NCBI RefSeq assembly: GCF_040500525.1 | Contig: NZ_CP159402.1 | Coordinates: forward strand, 2,544,501-2,608,500 | Source of the DNA: Azospirillum formosense | GTDB taxonomy: Bacteria > Pseudomonadota > Alphaproteobacteria > Azospirillales > Azospirillaceae | DNA: 64,000 nucleotides | Direction: 5' to 3' | Shown here: positions 28,883-37,927 of the stretch, in pieces | Position numbering within the stretch: position 1 is the first letter of the stretch | Layout of the letters: each line of letters begins with the position of its first letter | The notes under the pieces: model-generated | Told to the model about the DNA's origin: nothing | Database searches by the model: none | The model's input: only the letters and a program-made list of their open reading frames with translations | Position numbers and translations under genes: made by a program

Positions 28883-29722
28883 TCAGCCCAGCAGCGCCCG
28901 CACCCGCTCGGCGTCCTCCGGAGACGCCGGGTTGTAGACGAGCATCGTCAGGTCCGGGCGCCCGTCCACGGCGAAGGCCGAATATTCCAGCTCCAGGGTT
29001 CCCAGCGTGGGATGGCGCAGGCGCTTGATTCCCTCCCCGAAATGGCTCACGTCGTTCGCGGTCCACAGGGCGGCGAATTCCGGACTCTGGCGCGACAGAT
29101 CCTCGACCAGGGCTTTCACCGCGTCGTCGGCACCGGCGCGCGCCGCGTCGGCGCGGAAGGCGCCGACGACGAAGCGCGCCACGCCCTCCCAATCGAACTG
29201 GGCGGCCCGCACGCGCGGGTCGCAGAAGATGAGCCGCAGAATGTTGCGCCGGGCCGCCGGCAGGGCGCCGTAATCGGTCAGCACCGCCGCTGCGGCGCGG
29301 TTCCAGGCGACGACGTCCCAGGTCGGCGTCTTGACCAGGGCGGGGCTGGGGTTCAGCGCGTCCAGCACGCGCTGCAGGCGCGGCGTGACCGCCTCCCCCA
29401 CCGGATGGCGCAGCGTCGGCAAGCGGTTGAGGCCGAGGATGAAAAGATGCTCGCGCTCGGCGTCGGTGAGCATCAGGGCGCGGGCGATGCGCTCCAGCAC
29501 GTCGGCGGACGGCGCTCCGCCGCGCCCCTGCTCCAGCCAGGTGTACCAGGTGGTGCTGATGTTCGCGCGCTGGGCGACCTCCTCGCGGCGCAGGCCACGG
29601 GTGCGCCGACGCTCCGCCGAAAAGCCGAAGGCCGCGGGATCGAGCTTCGCCCGGCGGTCCTTCAGGTAGGCGCCCAGCCGGCTCTCGCCGGAGCGGTGTC
29701 GCGCGGAACCGTTCTCCGTCAT
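28883..29722 (-). CDS. XRE/MmyB-family transcriptional regulator
   Basis: About 279 residues. An N-terminal XRE-type helix-turn-helix (about 12-75; RRTRGLRREEVAQRANIS, then TTWYTWLEQGRG) is followed by a MmyB-like PAS-fold ligand domain (about 100-275, starting TPTWDVVAWNRAAAAVL). This architecture is common in regulators placed divergently from an oxidoreductase gene that they repress. The target here is most likely the SDR-like reductase at 29832. The start MTENGSARH at 29722 is chosen; an ATG at 29749 is in frame and equally possible. The inducer is unknown. Confidence 0.85.
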   Translation of the reverse strand: MTENGSARHRSGESRLGAYLKDRRAKLDPAAFGFSAERRRTRGLRREEVAQRANISTTWYTWLEQGRGGAPSADVLERIARALMLTDAEREHLFILGLNRLPTLRHPVGEAVTPRLQRVLDALNPSPALVKTPTWDVVAWNRAAAAVLTDYGALPAARRNILRLIFCDPRVRAAQFDWEGVARFVVGAFRADAARAGADDAVKALVEDLSRQSPEFAALWTANDVSHFGEGIKRLRHPTLGTLELEYSAFAVDGRPDLTMLVYNPASPEDAERVRALLG

Positions 29723-29831
29723 GGCGCGCCGGCCCGTCCTGTTGGTCATTATACCCCGATAACGTCACGACTTTACCAGGATAAGCTCCCGCCGGACAGT
29801 GGCCTCCACCATCACCGGAAGAGGTTTCCCC

Positions 29832-30725
29832 ATGCGTGTCTTCGTCACCGGCGCCACCGGCTTCGTCGGCTCGGCCATCGTCCAGGACCTGCTCGCCAAT
29901 GGACACCGGGTTCTCGGCCTTGCCCGCTCCGACGCGGCGGCGGCGGCCCTTGCCAGGGCTGGCGCGGAGGTCCACCGCGGCTCCCTCGACAATCCTGAAA
30001 GCCTGCGCGCCGGCGCCTCCACGGCCGACGGCGTGATCCACACCGCCTTCAACCATGACTTTTCGCGCTTCGCCGACAACTGCCGGGAGGACCATCGGGC
30101 GATCCTGGCGATGGGCGAGGCGCTGGAGGGCAGCGACCGCCCCCTGCTGGTGACGGCCGGCGCGGTCGTGGCCGCGCGCGGGCCGGTGGCGGTGGAGAGC
30201 GATCCGCACCGGCCGCCGTCCGACGCCCTGCCCCGCCGCACCGAACTCGCTGCCGAGGAGCTGGCCGCCCGCGGCGTCCGGGTCGGCGTCGTGCGTCTGC
30301 CGCCCTCGACCCACGGCGTCGGTGACCACGGCTTCGCGCGCATCCTGCACGACATCGCCCGCCGGACCGGAGTCTCGGCCTATGTCGGCGACGGCGGGAA
30401 CCGTTGGCCGGCGGTGCACCGCCGCGATGCGGCGCGGCTGTACCGGCTGGCCCTGGAGGCCGGCGCCCTGGGCGGCCCGTTCCACGCCATCGCCGAGGAG
30501 GGCGTGCCGCTGCGCCACATTGCCGAGGCCATCGGCGCGCGGCTGGGCCTGCCCGTGGTGTCGAAGACGCCCGAGGAGGAGGCCGCCCATTTCGGGTGGT
30601 TCGCCTTCTTCGCCGGCATCGATTGCCCGACCTCCAGCGCCCACACCCGCGCCCTGCTGGGGTGGGAGCCGCGCGAGGCCGGCCTCCTCGCCGACCTTGG
30701 ACAGCCCGGCTACTTCACGGACTGA
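29832..30725 (+). CDS. Extended SDR / NAD-dependent epimerase-like reductase
   Basis: A 297-residue Rossmann-fold protein of the extended or atypical SDR class. The cofactor motif [17 protein letters not shown] is at the very N-terminus. The usual YxxxK catalytic pair is not evident (the region reads [16 protein letters not shown]), which fits atypical NmrA-like or epimerase-like members. The start ATG at 29832 is preceded by GAAGAGG. It is divergent from the MmyB-family regulator, which probably controls it. The substrate is unknown. Confidence 0.8.
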   Translation: MRVFVTGATGFVGSAIVQDLLANGHRVLGLARSDAAAAALARAGAEVHRGSLDNPESLRAGASTADGVIHTAFNHDFSRFADNCREDHRAILAMGEALEGSDRPLLVTAGAVVAARGPVAVESDPHRPPSDALPRRTELAAEELAARGVRVGVVRLPPSTHGVGDHGFARILHDIARRTGVSAYVGDGGNRWPAVHRRDAARLYRLALEAGALGGPFHAIAEEGVPLRHIAEAIGARLGLPVVSKTPEEEAAHFGWFAFFAGIDCPTSSAHTRALLGWEPREAGLLADLGQPGYFTD

Positions 30726-30759
30726 CCGGCCGGCGGAAGGGTGGTGGGGGCTTCGGCCC

Positions 30760-31728
30760 TCAGGCCCCCTTGTTCTCGCCCTTGTTTTCCCGGTGGCGGC
30801 GCTCGATGGCGTCCCACAGGGTGGCCTCCAGCGCCGACCCGTCGAGCCGGTTGATCTCCTGGATGCCGGTGGGCGAGGTCACGTTGATCTCGGTCATGTA
30901 GTCGCCGATCACGTCGATCCCGACGAAGACCAGACCCTTCGCGCGCAGCACCGGGCCGATGGCCTTGCAGATCTCCTGCTCGCGCGGGGTCAGCTCCGTC
31001 TTCTTGGCGCTGCCGCCGGCGTGGAAGTTGGCCCGGGCCTCGCCCTCCTGGGGCATGCGGCTGACCGCGCCGGCGGGCTCGCCGTCGATCAGGATGATGC
31101 GCTTGTCGCCCTGGCGGATCTCCGGCAGGTACTTCTGCACGATCACCGGCTCGCGGTAGAGCTGGGTGAACAGCTCCAGCAGCGAGCCCAGGTTTTCGTC
31201 GTCCGGCTTCAGGTGGAAGACGCCGGCCCCGCCGTTGCCGAACAGCGGCTTGACGATGATGTCCTTGTGCTGCGCCCGGAAGTCGAGGACGGCCTGCTTG
31301 TCGCTGGTGATCAGCGTCGGCGGCATCAGGTCGGGGAAATGGGTGACGAACAGCTTTTCCGGCGCGTTGCGCACCTCCGCCGGGTCGTTGAGCACCAGCA
31401 CCTTGGGCTGGATGTGCTCCAGCATGTGGGTGGCGGTGATGTAAGCCATGTCGAAGGGCGGGTCCTGGCGCATCAGCACCACGTCCATGGTCGACAGGTC
31501 GACGATCCGCGGCTCGCCCAGCGTGTAGTGTGCGCCCTTCTGGCGGACCACGGTCATCTCGCGGACGCGGGCGGTCAGGACGTTGCCGGTCAGGCTGAGG
31601 TCGCGCGGGTGGTAGTGGTAGAGCGTGTGCCCGCGCTTCTGCGCCTCAAGCGCCATCATGAAGCTCGAGTCGGTGTCGATGTTGATGGACTCGATGGGGT
31701 CCATCTGGAAGGCGACGGCGAGGCTCAT
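30760..31728 (-). CDS. gshB: Glutathione synthetase
   Basis: A 322-residue ATP-grasp enzyme that joins gamma-glutamylcysteine and glycine. Motifs are the N-terminal [47 protein letters not shown] (ATP-binding glycine loop) and the C-terminal [21 protein letters not shown]. The start ATG 31726-31728 ([11 protein letters not shown]) is canonical; the longer open frame upstream is not gshB-like. It is last in the minus-strand series rsmI-yraN-sirB1-gshB. gshA is not in the window. Confidence 0.97.
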   Translation of the reverse strand: MSLAVAFQMDPIESINIDTDSSFMMALEAQKRGHTLYHYHPRDLSLTGNVLTARVREMTVVRQKGAHYTLGEPRIVDLSTMDVVLMRQDPPFDMAYITATHMLEHIQPKVLVLNDPAEVRNAPEKLFVTHFPDLMPPTLITSDKQAVLDFRAQHKDIIVKPLFGNGGAGVFHLKPDDENLGSLLELFTQLYREPVIVQKYLPEIRQGDKRIILIDGEPAGAVSRMPQEGEARANFHAGGSAKKTELTPREQEICKAIGPVLRAKGLVFVGIDVIGDYMTEINVTSPTGIQEINRLDGSALEATLWDAIERRHRENKGENKGA

Positions 31729-31763
31729 CCTGCGGGTCTCCGAAACGGGCTTTTGAAATGGGG

Positions 31764-32597
31764 TCAGTTCAGTTGGTTCTTGAGCTGCTGGATCAGCGCT
31801 GCGACCTGATGGCGGTGCCGTTCGCTGGCGGTCAACTCCAGGAAGCTCTCCAGCGCGGCGATGGCGGCGGCGAGGTTGCCGTTGTGGGCCTCCAGAAGGC
31901 CGGTCTCCCGCCACAGCGACGCCTCGGCCGGGGCGAACAGCCGCATCGCCTCCAGCACCTCCAGCGCGCGCGGCACGTCGCGGGCGGTCAGGTGGCGCAG
32001 CTTGATGTTGTTCTGGAGCCGCAGCAGGATCTCGCGGTTGGACACCGTCTGGTAATGGCCGGGCTCCAGCTCCGCGGCGCTGCCGGCGGTGGCCTTCAGC
32101 AGGTCGCGCAGGTCCACGGCGGTGCGCACCTGCCCCTCGTTGAAGGGGTCGAGGATGGCGCGGGCGCCGTCGGCCTCCAGCCGCACCAGGAAATGGCCGG
32201 GGAAGTTCAGCCCCAGCATCGTCCAGCCCTGCGAGCGGGCCGCGTGCAGGTACAGGATGCCCAGCGCCACCGGCAGGCCGCGGCGGCGGTCGATGACGCG
32301 GAGCAGGTTGGCGTTCTGCAAATCGTCGTAGGTCTCGTGATCGCCGGCGTAGCCGTGCCGCTCCACGATCACCTCGTGCAGCCAGGAGATGCGGGCCTCC
32401 AGCCCGTCGAGGGTGGGCGAGACGCGCTCCGCCAGATCGTGGGCGATGTCGGCGAGGTGACGGCGGTAGTCGGCCAGCGCGGCGCCCGGCACCTCCAGCG
32501 CGCCCAGCGCCAGGGCGGCTTCGGCCAGATCGATCTGCTCGTCCGGCTGCTGCCCCACGCGGCGCAGGATGTCACGGGCCTCGGCGCGGCTGGTCAC
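31764..32597 (-). CDS. SirB1-type transglutaminase-like/TPR protein
   Basis: A 277-residue protein with a transglutaminase-like domain (about 60-200; [20 protein letters not shown], then FPGHFLVRL) followed by tetratricopeptide-like helices. This is the SirB1 or YchA family, conserved but without a proven enzymatic reaction. The usual Cys of transglutaminases is not evident; HFLV carries the family His. A GTG start at 32597 (VTSRAEARD) is chosen, with AAGGAAGGA upstream; the frame is open further but overlaps yraN. It lies between yraN and gshB in a probable operon. Confidence 0.8.
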   Translation of the reverse strand: MTSRAEARDILRRVGQQPDEQIDLAEAALALGALEVPGAALADYRRHLADIAHDLAERVSPTLDGLEARISWLHEVIVERHGYAGDHETYDDLQNANLLRVIDRRRGLPVALGILYLHAARSQGWTMLGLNFPGHFLVRLEADGARAILDPFNEGQVRTAVDLRDLLKATAGSAAELEPGHYQTVSNREILLRLQNNIKLRHLTARDVPRALEVLEAMRLFAPAEASLWRETGLLEAHNGNLAAAIAALESFLELTASERHRHQVAALIQQLKNQLN

Positions 32598-32631
32598 GGG
32601 CGGCGTCCTTCCTTCTTCTTCAGCCTTCGCG

Positions 32632-33000
32632 TCAGGCCCGCCACGCGTCCGGGACGTGGCGCGGCCAGGACCAAGGGGTAACGAGCATGACGTCGAAGCG
32701 CAAGACATAGCCGGCATACCGCGGGTTGGCCCCCAGATAGGCGTGGGCGGCGCGGGCGAGGCGCCCCCGCTGGCGGGCGTTGACCGCCTCGTTCGCGGTG
32801 TCCCAGTCGCCGCGGGCCTTGACCTCGACGATCGCCAGAGTGTCGCCCCGCCGGGCCACGATGTCGATCTCTCCCATGGGTGTGCGCAGGCGGCTTTCCA
32901 GGATGCGGTAACCTTTCAGCCGGAGCGCCAGCCGGCAGAGCTGTTCGGCGTAGCGGCCGTAATTCTCGGCCCGGCGGCGCAGCGCGCCCGGCGCGCTCAT
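32632..33000 (-). CDS. YraN family (UPF0102) endonuclease-fold protein
   Basis: A 122-residue member of UPF0102, a restriction-endonuclease-like fold. The core signature is visible: GEIDIVARRGDTLAIVEVKAR (the D-ExK type metal site), preceded by LRLKGYRILESRLRTP. A biological role has not been established. The ATG start at 32998-33000 overlaps the rsmI stop by four bases (ATGA), so it is translationally coupled to rsmI. Confidence 0.93.
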   Translation of the reverse strand: MSAPGALRRRAENYGRYAEQLCRLALRLKGYRILESRLRTPMGEIDIVARRGDTLAIVEVKARGDWDTANEAVNARQRGRLARAAHAYLGANPRYAGYVLRFDVMLVTPWSWPRHVPDAWRA

Positions 33001-33950
33001 GGTTTCCCCTCCCGCGCCAGTTCCAGCGCGCGGGCGTAGACGGTCCGCTTGTTCTGGCCGGTGCGGGCGGCCACGTCGGCGGCGGCGTCGCGGACCGACA
33101 GGCGGGTCAGCGCCTCGCGCAGCAGGGCGTCCACGTCGGCCTCGGTCGGGGTGTCCTCCGCGCCGGGCGGGCCGATGACCAGCACGACCTCGCCCTTCGG
33201 CGGGCCGGCCTCGGCGTAGTGGGCGGCCAGCTCCGGCAGGGTGCCGCGCCGCACCTCCTCGTAGAGCTTGGTCAGTTCCCGCGCCACGGCGGCCTCCCGC
33301 GCGCCGAGGATGTCGGCGAGATCGGCCAGCGACTCGGGCAGGCGCTGCGGCGATTCGAAGAAGACCAGCGTGGCCGGAACGCCCTTCAGCTCACCCGCGG
33401 CGGCGCGCCGGGCGCTGCTCTTGTTCGGCAGGAAGCCGGCGAACAGGAAGCGGTCGGTGGGCAGGCCGGACAGCACCAGCGCCGCCAGCGGGGCGGAGGC
33501 GCCGGGCAGCGTGGTGACCGCCACCCCCTCCGCCACGCACTCGCGCACCAGCTTGTAGCCGGGGTCGGAGACCAGCGGCGTGCCGGCGTCGGTGACCAGC
33601 GCGATGGACTCGCCCGCTTTCATGCGGCCGATCAGGACCGGACGCATCTTCGCCGCGTTGTGTTCATGATAGGAGACGAAGGGCGTGTGGATGCCATGGA
33701 TGCCCATCAGCTTCGCCGTCACCCGCGTGTCCTCGCAGGCGATGGCGTCGGCGCGGCGCAGCGTGTCGAGCGCGCGCAGCGTGATGTCGGCGGCGTTGCC
33801 GATGGGGGTGGCGACCACATAAAGGCCGGCGCCGAGTTTACTTGCGGCCCTCGGCTCGCTACCTTCAGCGTCACCAGAGACGCCGGGCCCGGAAACGGGC
33901 TCGGGCGCCGGACCGGATGTGGAGATCGTTGGTGGCACGCTTGACGACAC
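32997..33950 (-). CDS. rsmI: 16S rRNA (cytidine-1402-2'-O)-methyltransferase
   Basis: A 317-residue tetrapyrrole-methylase-fold enzyme that 2'-O-methylates C1402 of 16S rRNA. Motifs are GLYVVATPIGNAADITLRAL, IACEDTRVT, VTDAGTPLVSDPGYKLV and LPGASAPLAALVLSGLPTD. The N-terminal 35 residues are a low-complexity Pro/Gly/Ser extension with no family counterpart. The ATG at 33950 overlaps by 34 bp the divergent lipoprotein gene starting at 33917. A start further inside the gene would avoid the overlap, but no good alternative start codon was found. Confidence 0.95.
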   Translation of the reverse strand: MSSSVPPTISTSGPAPEPVSGPGVSGDAEGSEPRAASKLGAGLYVVATPIGNAADITLRALDTLRRADAIACEDTRVTAKLMGIHGIHTPFVSYHEHNAAKMRPVLIGRMKAGESIALVTDAGTPLVSDPGYKLVRECVAEGVAVTTLPGASAPLAALVLSGLPTDRFLFAGFLPNKSSARRAAAGELKGVPATLVFFESPQRLPESLADLADILGAREAAVARELTKLYEEVRRGTLPELAAHYAEAGPPKGEVVLVIGPPGAEDTPTEADVDALLREALTRLSVRDAAADVAARTGQNKRTVYARALELAREGKP

Positions 33951-35122
33951 CTTTCTCGCGCGCTTGGGGGCAGCGGGCTGCCGCCGCCCTGTTGGTTGCC
34001 GGCGCGCTTTCGGCCTGCTCGACTGTAAAGGCCCCGGCGCCGCCGACTCAAGCGCCGCAAGCGCCCGTCGCCGCCGTTCCGGCCGCCCCGCAGAGCTTGA
34101 AGGTGGCGATCCTGCTGCCGCTGTCCGGGTCCAGCGCCGCCATCGGGCAGGCCATGCTGGAGTCGGCGCAGATGGCGCTGTTCGATCTGGCCGGCGACCG
34201 CTTCGAGCTGCTGCCCCGCGACACCAAGGGCACGCCCTCCGGCGCCGCTGACGCGGCGCGGCAGGCGATCGCCGAGGGGGCGAGCCTGATCCTCGGCCCG
34301 CTGTTCGCCGCCGATGTGGCGGCGGTGAAGCCGGTCGCCCAGTCCGCGGGCGTGGACGTGCTGGCCTTCACCAACGACTGGACGCAGGCCGGCAACGGCA
34401 CCTATGTGCTGGGCTTCGTGCCCGCCGATCAGGTGACCCGGGTGATCGGCTTCGCCCGCTCGCGCGGTGCGACGCGCTACGTCGCGCTGGTCCCGCGCAC
34501 CGCCTACGGCGACGCCGTGGTCAACGCCGTGCAGACGGCCTCGCGCCAGTTCGGCGGGCAGGTGGCGCAGGTCGAGCGCTACGACCCGGCGGTGACCGAC
34601 CTCGCCCAGCCGGCGCGGCAGGTGACCCAGGCCGGCGTGCAGCCACAGGCGGTCATGCTGGCCGAAGGCGGGCCGCGCGCCCAGGGTCTGGCGTCGGCGC
34701 TGTCCGCCAACGGGCTGAACACCCAGCAGGTCAAGCTGCTCGGCACCGGCCTGTGGGACGAGCCCGGCCTGGGCCAGGAACCCGCCCTGGCCGGCGCCTG
34801 GTTCGCCGCCCCGGCCCCGCAGAGCCGCGCCGACTTCGAGGCGCGCTTCGAGAGGACCTATGGGCGCAAGCCGCCGCGCATCGCCACCCTGTCCTACGAC
34901 GCCACGGCCATCGCCGCGGTGCTGGCCAAGATGCCCGACGCGGCGGGCCGCTTCGACCGCGCGGCGCTGAACAACCCCAACGGCTTCGAAGGCATGGACG
35001 GCATCTTCCGCCTGCGCGCGGACGGCGTCGTGGAGCGCGGTCTGGCCGTCCTGGAGGTCACCCCCGGCGGACCCCGCGTGATCGATCCCGCCCCGTCCAG
35101 CTTCGACGTGCTGGGCCAGTGA
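33917..35122 (+). CDS. LpoA-like penicillin-binding protein activator lipoprotein
   Basis: A 401-residue outer-membrane lipoprotein candidate. The signal peptide ends in a lipobox (LLVAGALSACSTV, Cys near residue 34), followed by a proline/alanine linker. A periplasmic-binding-protein fold comes next (from about 60; LKVAILLPLSGSSAAIGQAM, then GASLILGPLFAADVAAVKPV). This matches the YraM/LpoA C-domain-like family seen beside rsmI and yraN in many proteobacteria, which activates a peptidoglycan synthase. Alphaproteobacterial members lack the N-terminal TPR domain of E. coli LpoA, so the activator role is inferred. Start ATG 33917. Confidence 0.85.
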   Translation: MWRSLVARLTTPFSRAWGQRAAAALLVAGALSACSTVKAPAPPTQAPQAPVAAVPAAPQSLKVAILLPLSGSSAAIGQAMLESAQMALFDLAGDRFELLPRDTKGTPSGAADAARQAIAEGASLILGPLFAADVAAVKPVAQSAGVDVLAFTNDWTQAGNGTYVLGFVPADQVTRVIGFARSRGATRYVALVPRTAYGDAVVNAVQTASRQFGGQVAQVERYDPAVTDLAQPARQVTQAGVQPQAVMLAEGGPRAQGLASALSANGLNTQQVKLLGTGLWDEPGLGQEPALAGAWFAAPAPQSRADFEARFERTYGRKPPRIATLSYDATAIAAVLAKMPDAAGRFDRAALNNPNGFEGMDGIFRLRADGVVERGLAVLEVTPGGPRVIDPAPSSFDVLGQ

Positions 35123-35157
35123 GGTCAGTGTGGGTTCAGGGCTGTGAGTTCTGACAA

Positions 35158-35196
35158 CGAAGGCGCGAAGGCCGTGTGACGGCCTTCGCGCCTTCG
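35158..35196. terminator. Perfect 18-bp hairpin between convergent genes
   Basis: The arms 35158-35175 and 35179-35196 are perfect reverse complements with a three-base loop (GTG). It sits between the LpoA-like gene and the phasin gene, which converge. It lacks a T tract, so it is either a bidirectional terminator of the hairpin-only kind or an mRNA-stabilising element. Confidence 0.65.
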
Positions 35197-35219
35197 TGTC
35201 CTTGCGGTGAACCGCGGAC

Positions 35220-35735
35220 TTATCCGTGCAGCTTCGCCAGACGGCGGGCGTTGGCGCGGACGGTGCGGTAGGCGGGGGTCATGCCGGCCTGGGTCAGGGC
35301 GGTGGCCGACTCGACCATGTAGAGCGCGGCGTGGATGCCGGCCTCGACCGTCTCGGTGACGGTGCGGCGCTGCAGTTCCATCAGGTCGGCGGGGTTGCGG
35401 CACTGGCCGAGGCCGGTCACCATCACCATGGCGGCCTGGAGCTGGCCCTGCATGAGGGTCATCCAGGCCTGCTGCATCTCGCCGATGCCCTTGGCGACGG
35501 CGTGGGTGGCCTCGACCATCGCCTCCACCTTTTCGGAGCCCATGCGGACGAACTCCGGGTTGGCGAGGTCTATGGGATTGTTCATGGCCGCCGCCATCAT
35601 CGCGGTGCGGTAGCCGATCGTCTGGGCCGCCGCCACCCCCATCTCGCCCGTCTTGACGCCGGTCCGGGTCAGATCGCCCGCCACCGTCAGAAGGCGTTGC
35701 GTCGGTTCGCCGTTGCCGGCCTTGCGTCTCGCCAT
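35220..35735 (-). CDS. Phasin family protein
   Basis: A 171-residue helical protein of the phasin type, the surface proteins of polyhydroxyalkanoate granules. It is almost entirely amphipathic helix, rich in Ala, Met and Gln (GYRTAMMAAAMNNPIDLANP, then MGSEKVEAMVEA), with a short basic head (MARRKAGNGEPTQRLL) and no signal peptide. The ATG at 35735 has GGTGGAG upstream. Such families diverge quickly, so the assignment rests on composition and pattern. The gene lies between an LpoA-like gene and metZ; polyhydroxyalkanoate synthesis genes are not nearby. Confidence 0.7.
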   Translation of the reverse strand: MARRKAGNGEPTQRLLTVAGDLTRTGVKTGEMGVAAAQTIGYRTAMMAAAMNNPIDLANPEFVRMGSEKVEAMVEATHAVAKGIGEMQQAWMTLMQGQLQAAMVMVTGLGQCRNPADLMELQRRTVTETVEAGIHAALYMVESATALTQAGMTPAYRTVRANARRLAKLHG

Positions 35736-35846
35736 TCGCTCCACCTCACCAAAGGACCCGACCGGAGCGGAAGCCCCGGCCAAGCCGAAAAAACTGTGAC
35801 CCGGACGCCAACGCTGCACTGCAGCATTTGGTTCCGGGTCCAGTCT

Positions 35847-37055
35847 TTACAGGGAAGCGAGCGCCCGGTCGAGATCTTCAACGATGTCCTGGGCGTCCTC
35901 CAGCCCGACGGACAGGCGGAGCAGGTTGGGACGGATGTTCGCCGCCGCCTTCTCCTCGACCGTCAGCTTGGAGTGGGTGGTGGTGTCGGGGTGGGTGATC
36001 AGGCTCTTGGAATCGCCCAGGTTGTTGGAGATCATCACCATCCGCAGGTCGTTCAGGGCGCGGAAGGCCTCCTCCTTGCCGCCCTTCAGGAAGATCGACA
36101 GCATGGTGCCGCCGCCGGTCATCTGGCTGCGGCAGAGATCGTGCTGCGGGTGGCTGGCCAGGCCCGGATAGAGCACCCGCTCCACCTTCGCGTGGCCTTC
36201 CAGGAACTCCGCCACCGTCAGGGCCGACGCGCTCTGCGCCGACACGCGCAGCTCCAGCGTCTCCAGCCCCTTCAGCAGAAGCCAGGCGTTGAAGGGCGAG
36301 ATGGTCGGGCCGGTGTGGCGCAGATAGGGGTGGATCACCTCCGACCCGTACTGCTTGTCGCTGGTCAGGATGATGCCGCCCAGACAGCGGCCTTGGCCGT
36401 CGATGTGCTTGGTCGCCGAATAGACGACAACGTCGGCCCCCATCTCGAACGGGCGCTGCAGCACCGGCGTGGCGAAGGCGTTGTCGACCACCACCTTGGC
36501 CCCGGCCTTGTGGGCGAGGGCGCTGACGGCGCGCAGGTCGACGACCTCCAGCCCCGGGTTGCTGGGCGTCTCCAGGAAGACGACCTTGGTCGGCTTGGCC
36601 AGCGCCTCTTCCCACTGGGACAGGTCGGTGCCGTCGACGAAGACCGCCTCGACCCCGAAGCGGGCCGACAGCTCCTTGATCACCCAGTAGCAGGAGATGA
36701 ACAGCGAGCGCGGCGCCACGATGCGGTCGCCGGTGCGCAGGTTCGACCACAGGGCGCCATGAACCGCGGCCATGCCGCTGGTCGTGGCGTAGGCCCAGGC
36801 CGCCCCCTCATACTCGCACAGCCGGTCCTCGAACATCGCCGTGGTCGGGTTGCGGAAGCGCGAATAGACGTGGCGGGAGCCATCGTTGACGAAGGCGCTC
36901 TCCGCCTCCTCCGCCGAGCCGTAGACGAAGCCGGAGGTCTGATAGAGCGCCTCGCAGGTCTCGTCGAAGGACGAGCGGCGGACGCCGCCATGGACCAGAC
37001 GGGAGCGCGGGCGAAGCCCCGCGACGTTCGGATTGCGATGATCGGTGCGCGCCAT
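35847..37055 (-). CDS. metZ: O-succinylhomoserine sulfhydrylase
   Basis: A 402-residue PLP enzyme of the Cys/Met metabolism family that forms homocysteine directly from O-succinylhomoserine and sulfide, bypassing cystathionine. Motifs are YSRFRNPTTAMFEDRLCEYE, the substrate/PLP stretch TTSGMAAVHGAL, DNAFATPVLQRPFEMGADVV and the PLP lysine in VVYSATKHIDGQGR. The start ATG 37053-37055 (MARTDHRNPN) is fixed by the riboswitch and terminator lying just upstream. Expression is almost certainly controlled by the SAM-II riboswitch at about 37149-37204. It could be called metY-like, but the sequence type is MetZ. Confidence 0.94.
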   Translation of the reverse strand: MARTDHRNPNVAGLRPRSRLVHGGVRRSSFDETCEALYQTSGFVYGSAEEAESAFVNDGSRHVYSRFRNPTTAMFEDRLCEYEGAAWAYATTSGMAAVHGALWSNLRTGDRIVAPRSLFISCYWVIKELSARFGVEAVFVDGTDLSQWEEALAKPTKVVFLETPSNPGLEVVDLRAVSALAHKAGAKVVVDNAFATPVLQRPFEMGADVVVYSATKHIDGQGRCLGGIILTSDKQYGSEVIHPYLRHTGPTISPFNAWLLLKGLETLELRVSAQSASALTVAEFLEGHAKVERVLYPGLASHPQHDLCRSQMTGGGTMLSIFLKGGKEEAFRALNDLRMVMISNNLGDSKSLITHPDTTTHSKLTVEEKAAANIRPNLLRLSVGLEDAQDIVEDLDRALASL

Positions 37056-37100
37056 GGCCGCTTTGTCTCCTCTGTCCGCCGGCGGGGCAGACCGGCAAAA

Positions 37101-37132
37101 CAAAAAACGCCCCGACCGATCGGGTCGAGGCG
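37101..37132 (-). terminator. Intrinsic terminator between SAM-II aptamer and metZ
   Basis: On the minus strand CGCCTCGACC (37132-37123) pairs with GGTCGGGGCG (37117-37108), with one G-U wobble and a short CGAT-type loop, followed by six T residues (37107-37102). It sits 17 bp after the aptamer and 45 bp before the metZ start, the position expected of an expression platform. Confidence 0.8.
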
Positions 37133-37148
37133 CGGACGCGGCTCGGAC

Positions 37149-37204
37149 CTTTTTAGCGGGTTGTTTTACGTGGCCCGCAAGCCGGTCGACCAAATCACCA
37201 CGTA
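37149..37204 (-). promoter_or_regulatory. SAM-II riboswitch aptamer upstream of metZ
   Basis: Reading the minus strand, CGTGGTGATTTGG is followed by CCGGCTTGC, then GCCACG, AAAACAA and GCTAAAAAG. These are the conserved blocks of the SAM-II (metA-type) aptamer: P1 formed by CGTGG/CCACG, the GATTTG loop segment, and the 3' GCTAAA that makes the pseudoknot with the loop. SAM-II riboswitches are characteristic of alphaproteobacterial methionine genes and lower expression when SAM binds. An intrinsic terminator follows at once, so control is probably by transcription termination. Confidence 0.92.
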
Positions 37205-37361
37205 CCCCCGCTTGTAGGACCGCAGCGGTGCGCCGTCAAGGGACAAGGAGCTGTGATAAAACGGGGCCGCCCTGCGTCAACATCGCGCAGGACCCGATGC
37301 CGCCGCCCGCTTGCCCGGCGAAGGCCCGGACCGGATCATGGCCGCCGGACGTCGGAAAGGG

Positions 37362-37850
37362 ATGCGGGCCGTGCAGTATCGCAAGGAACAGGAGCGGCAC
37401 TTCGCCCGTCTGGTGCTCACCGGGCGCTTCACCAGCCAGGACGCCGGCCCGGTGCGGCAGGCCATCGCCGACGTGAAGAACGGGACGGAGCGCCGTTACC
37501 TCCTCGACCTGACCGGGCTGGAGTTCATCGACAGCGCCGGCATCGGCCTGCTGCTGGTGATGAACGGCGAGGCCCTGTCGGCGGGCAAGGCCCTGTCCCT
37601 GCTCTGCGCCTCCGGGCAGGTGCGCAAGGTGGTGGACCTGACCCGCATCGCCATGATCATCCCGGTGCACGAGACGGTGGCCGACTACATCGCCGCCAGC
37701 GTGCCCGAGGCCCTGCTGGCCGCCACCCACCCCTGCGCACCGGGCGAGGACCCGATGGCCGTCGCCGCCCGCGCGCTGCACGCCAAGCCGCTCCTGCCGC
37801 CCGCGACCGTGCCGCCGGACAGGGCCAAGGGGGACGGCGCTTCCGGATAG
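37362..37850 (+). CDS. STAS-domain protein (anti-sigma factor antagonist-like)
   Basis: A 162-residue protein with a STAS domain at about 1-105. The key strand and helix RRYLLDLTGLEFIDSAGIGL carries the D-S-A-G motif whose Ser is phosphorylated in SpoIIAA/RsbV proteins. A proline/alanine-rich tail of about 55 residues follows. In alphaproteobacteria such proteins take part in partner-switching or act as ABC-transport or chemoreceptor-linked modules. No kinase or sigma factor gene is adjacent. The start ATG 37362 has GGAAAGGG right before it; an ATG at 37338 and one at 37311 are in frame and possible. Confidence 0.75.
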   Translation: MRAVQYRKEQERHFARLVLTGRFTSQDAGPVRQAIADVKNGTERRYLLDLTGLEFIDSAGIGLLLVMNGEALSAGKALSLLCASGQVRKVVDLTRIAMIIPVHETVADYIAASVPEALLAATHPCAPGEDPMAVAARALHAKPLLPPATVPPDRAKGDGASG

Positions 37851-37927
37851 GTCGCTCGCAGGGCTGGTGCGGGCTTCCCATCTGTAGCTTTCGACAGATC
37901 CCGTTCCGCGTTGGGGGGAGGCACCGA

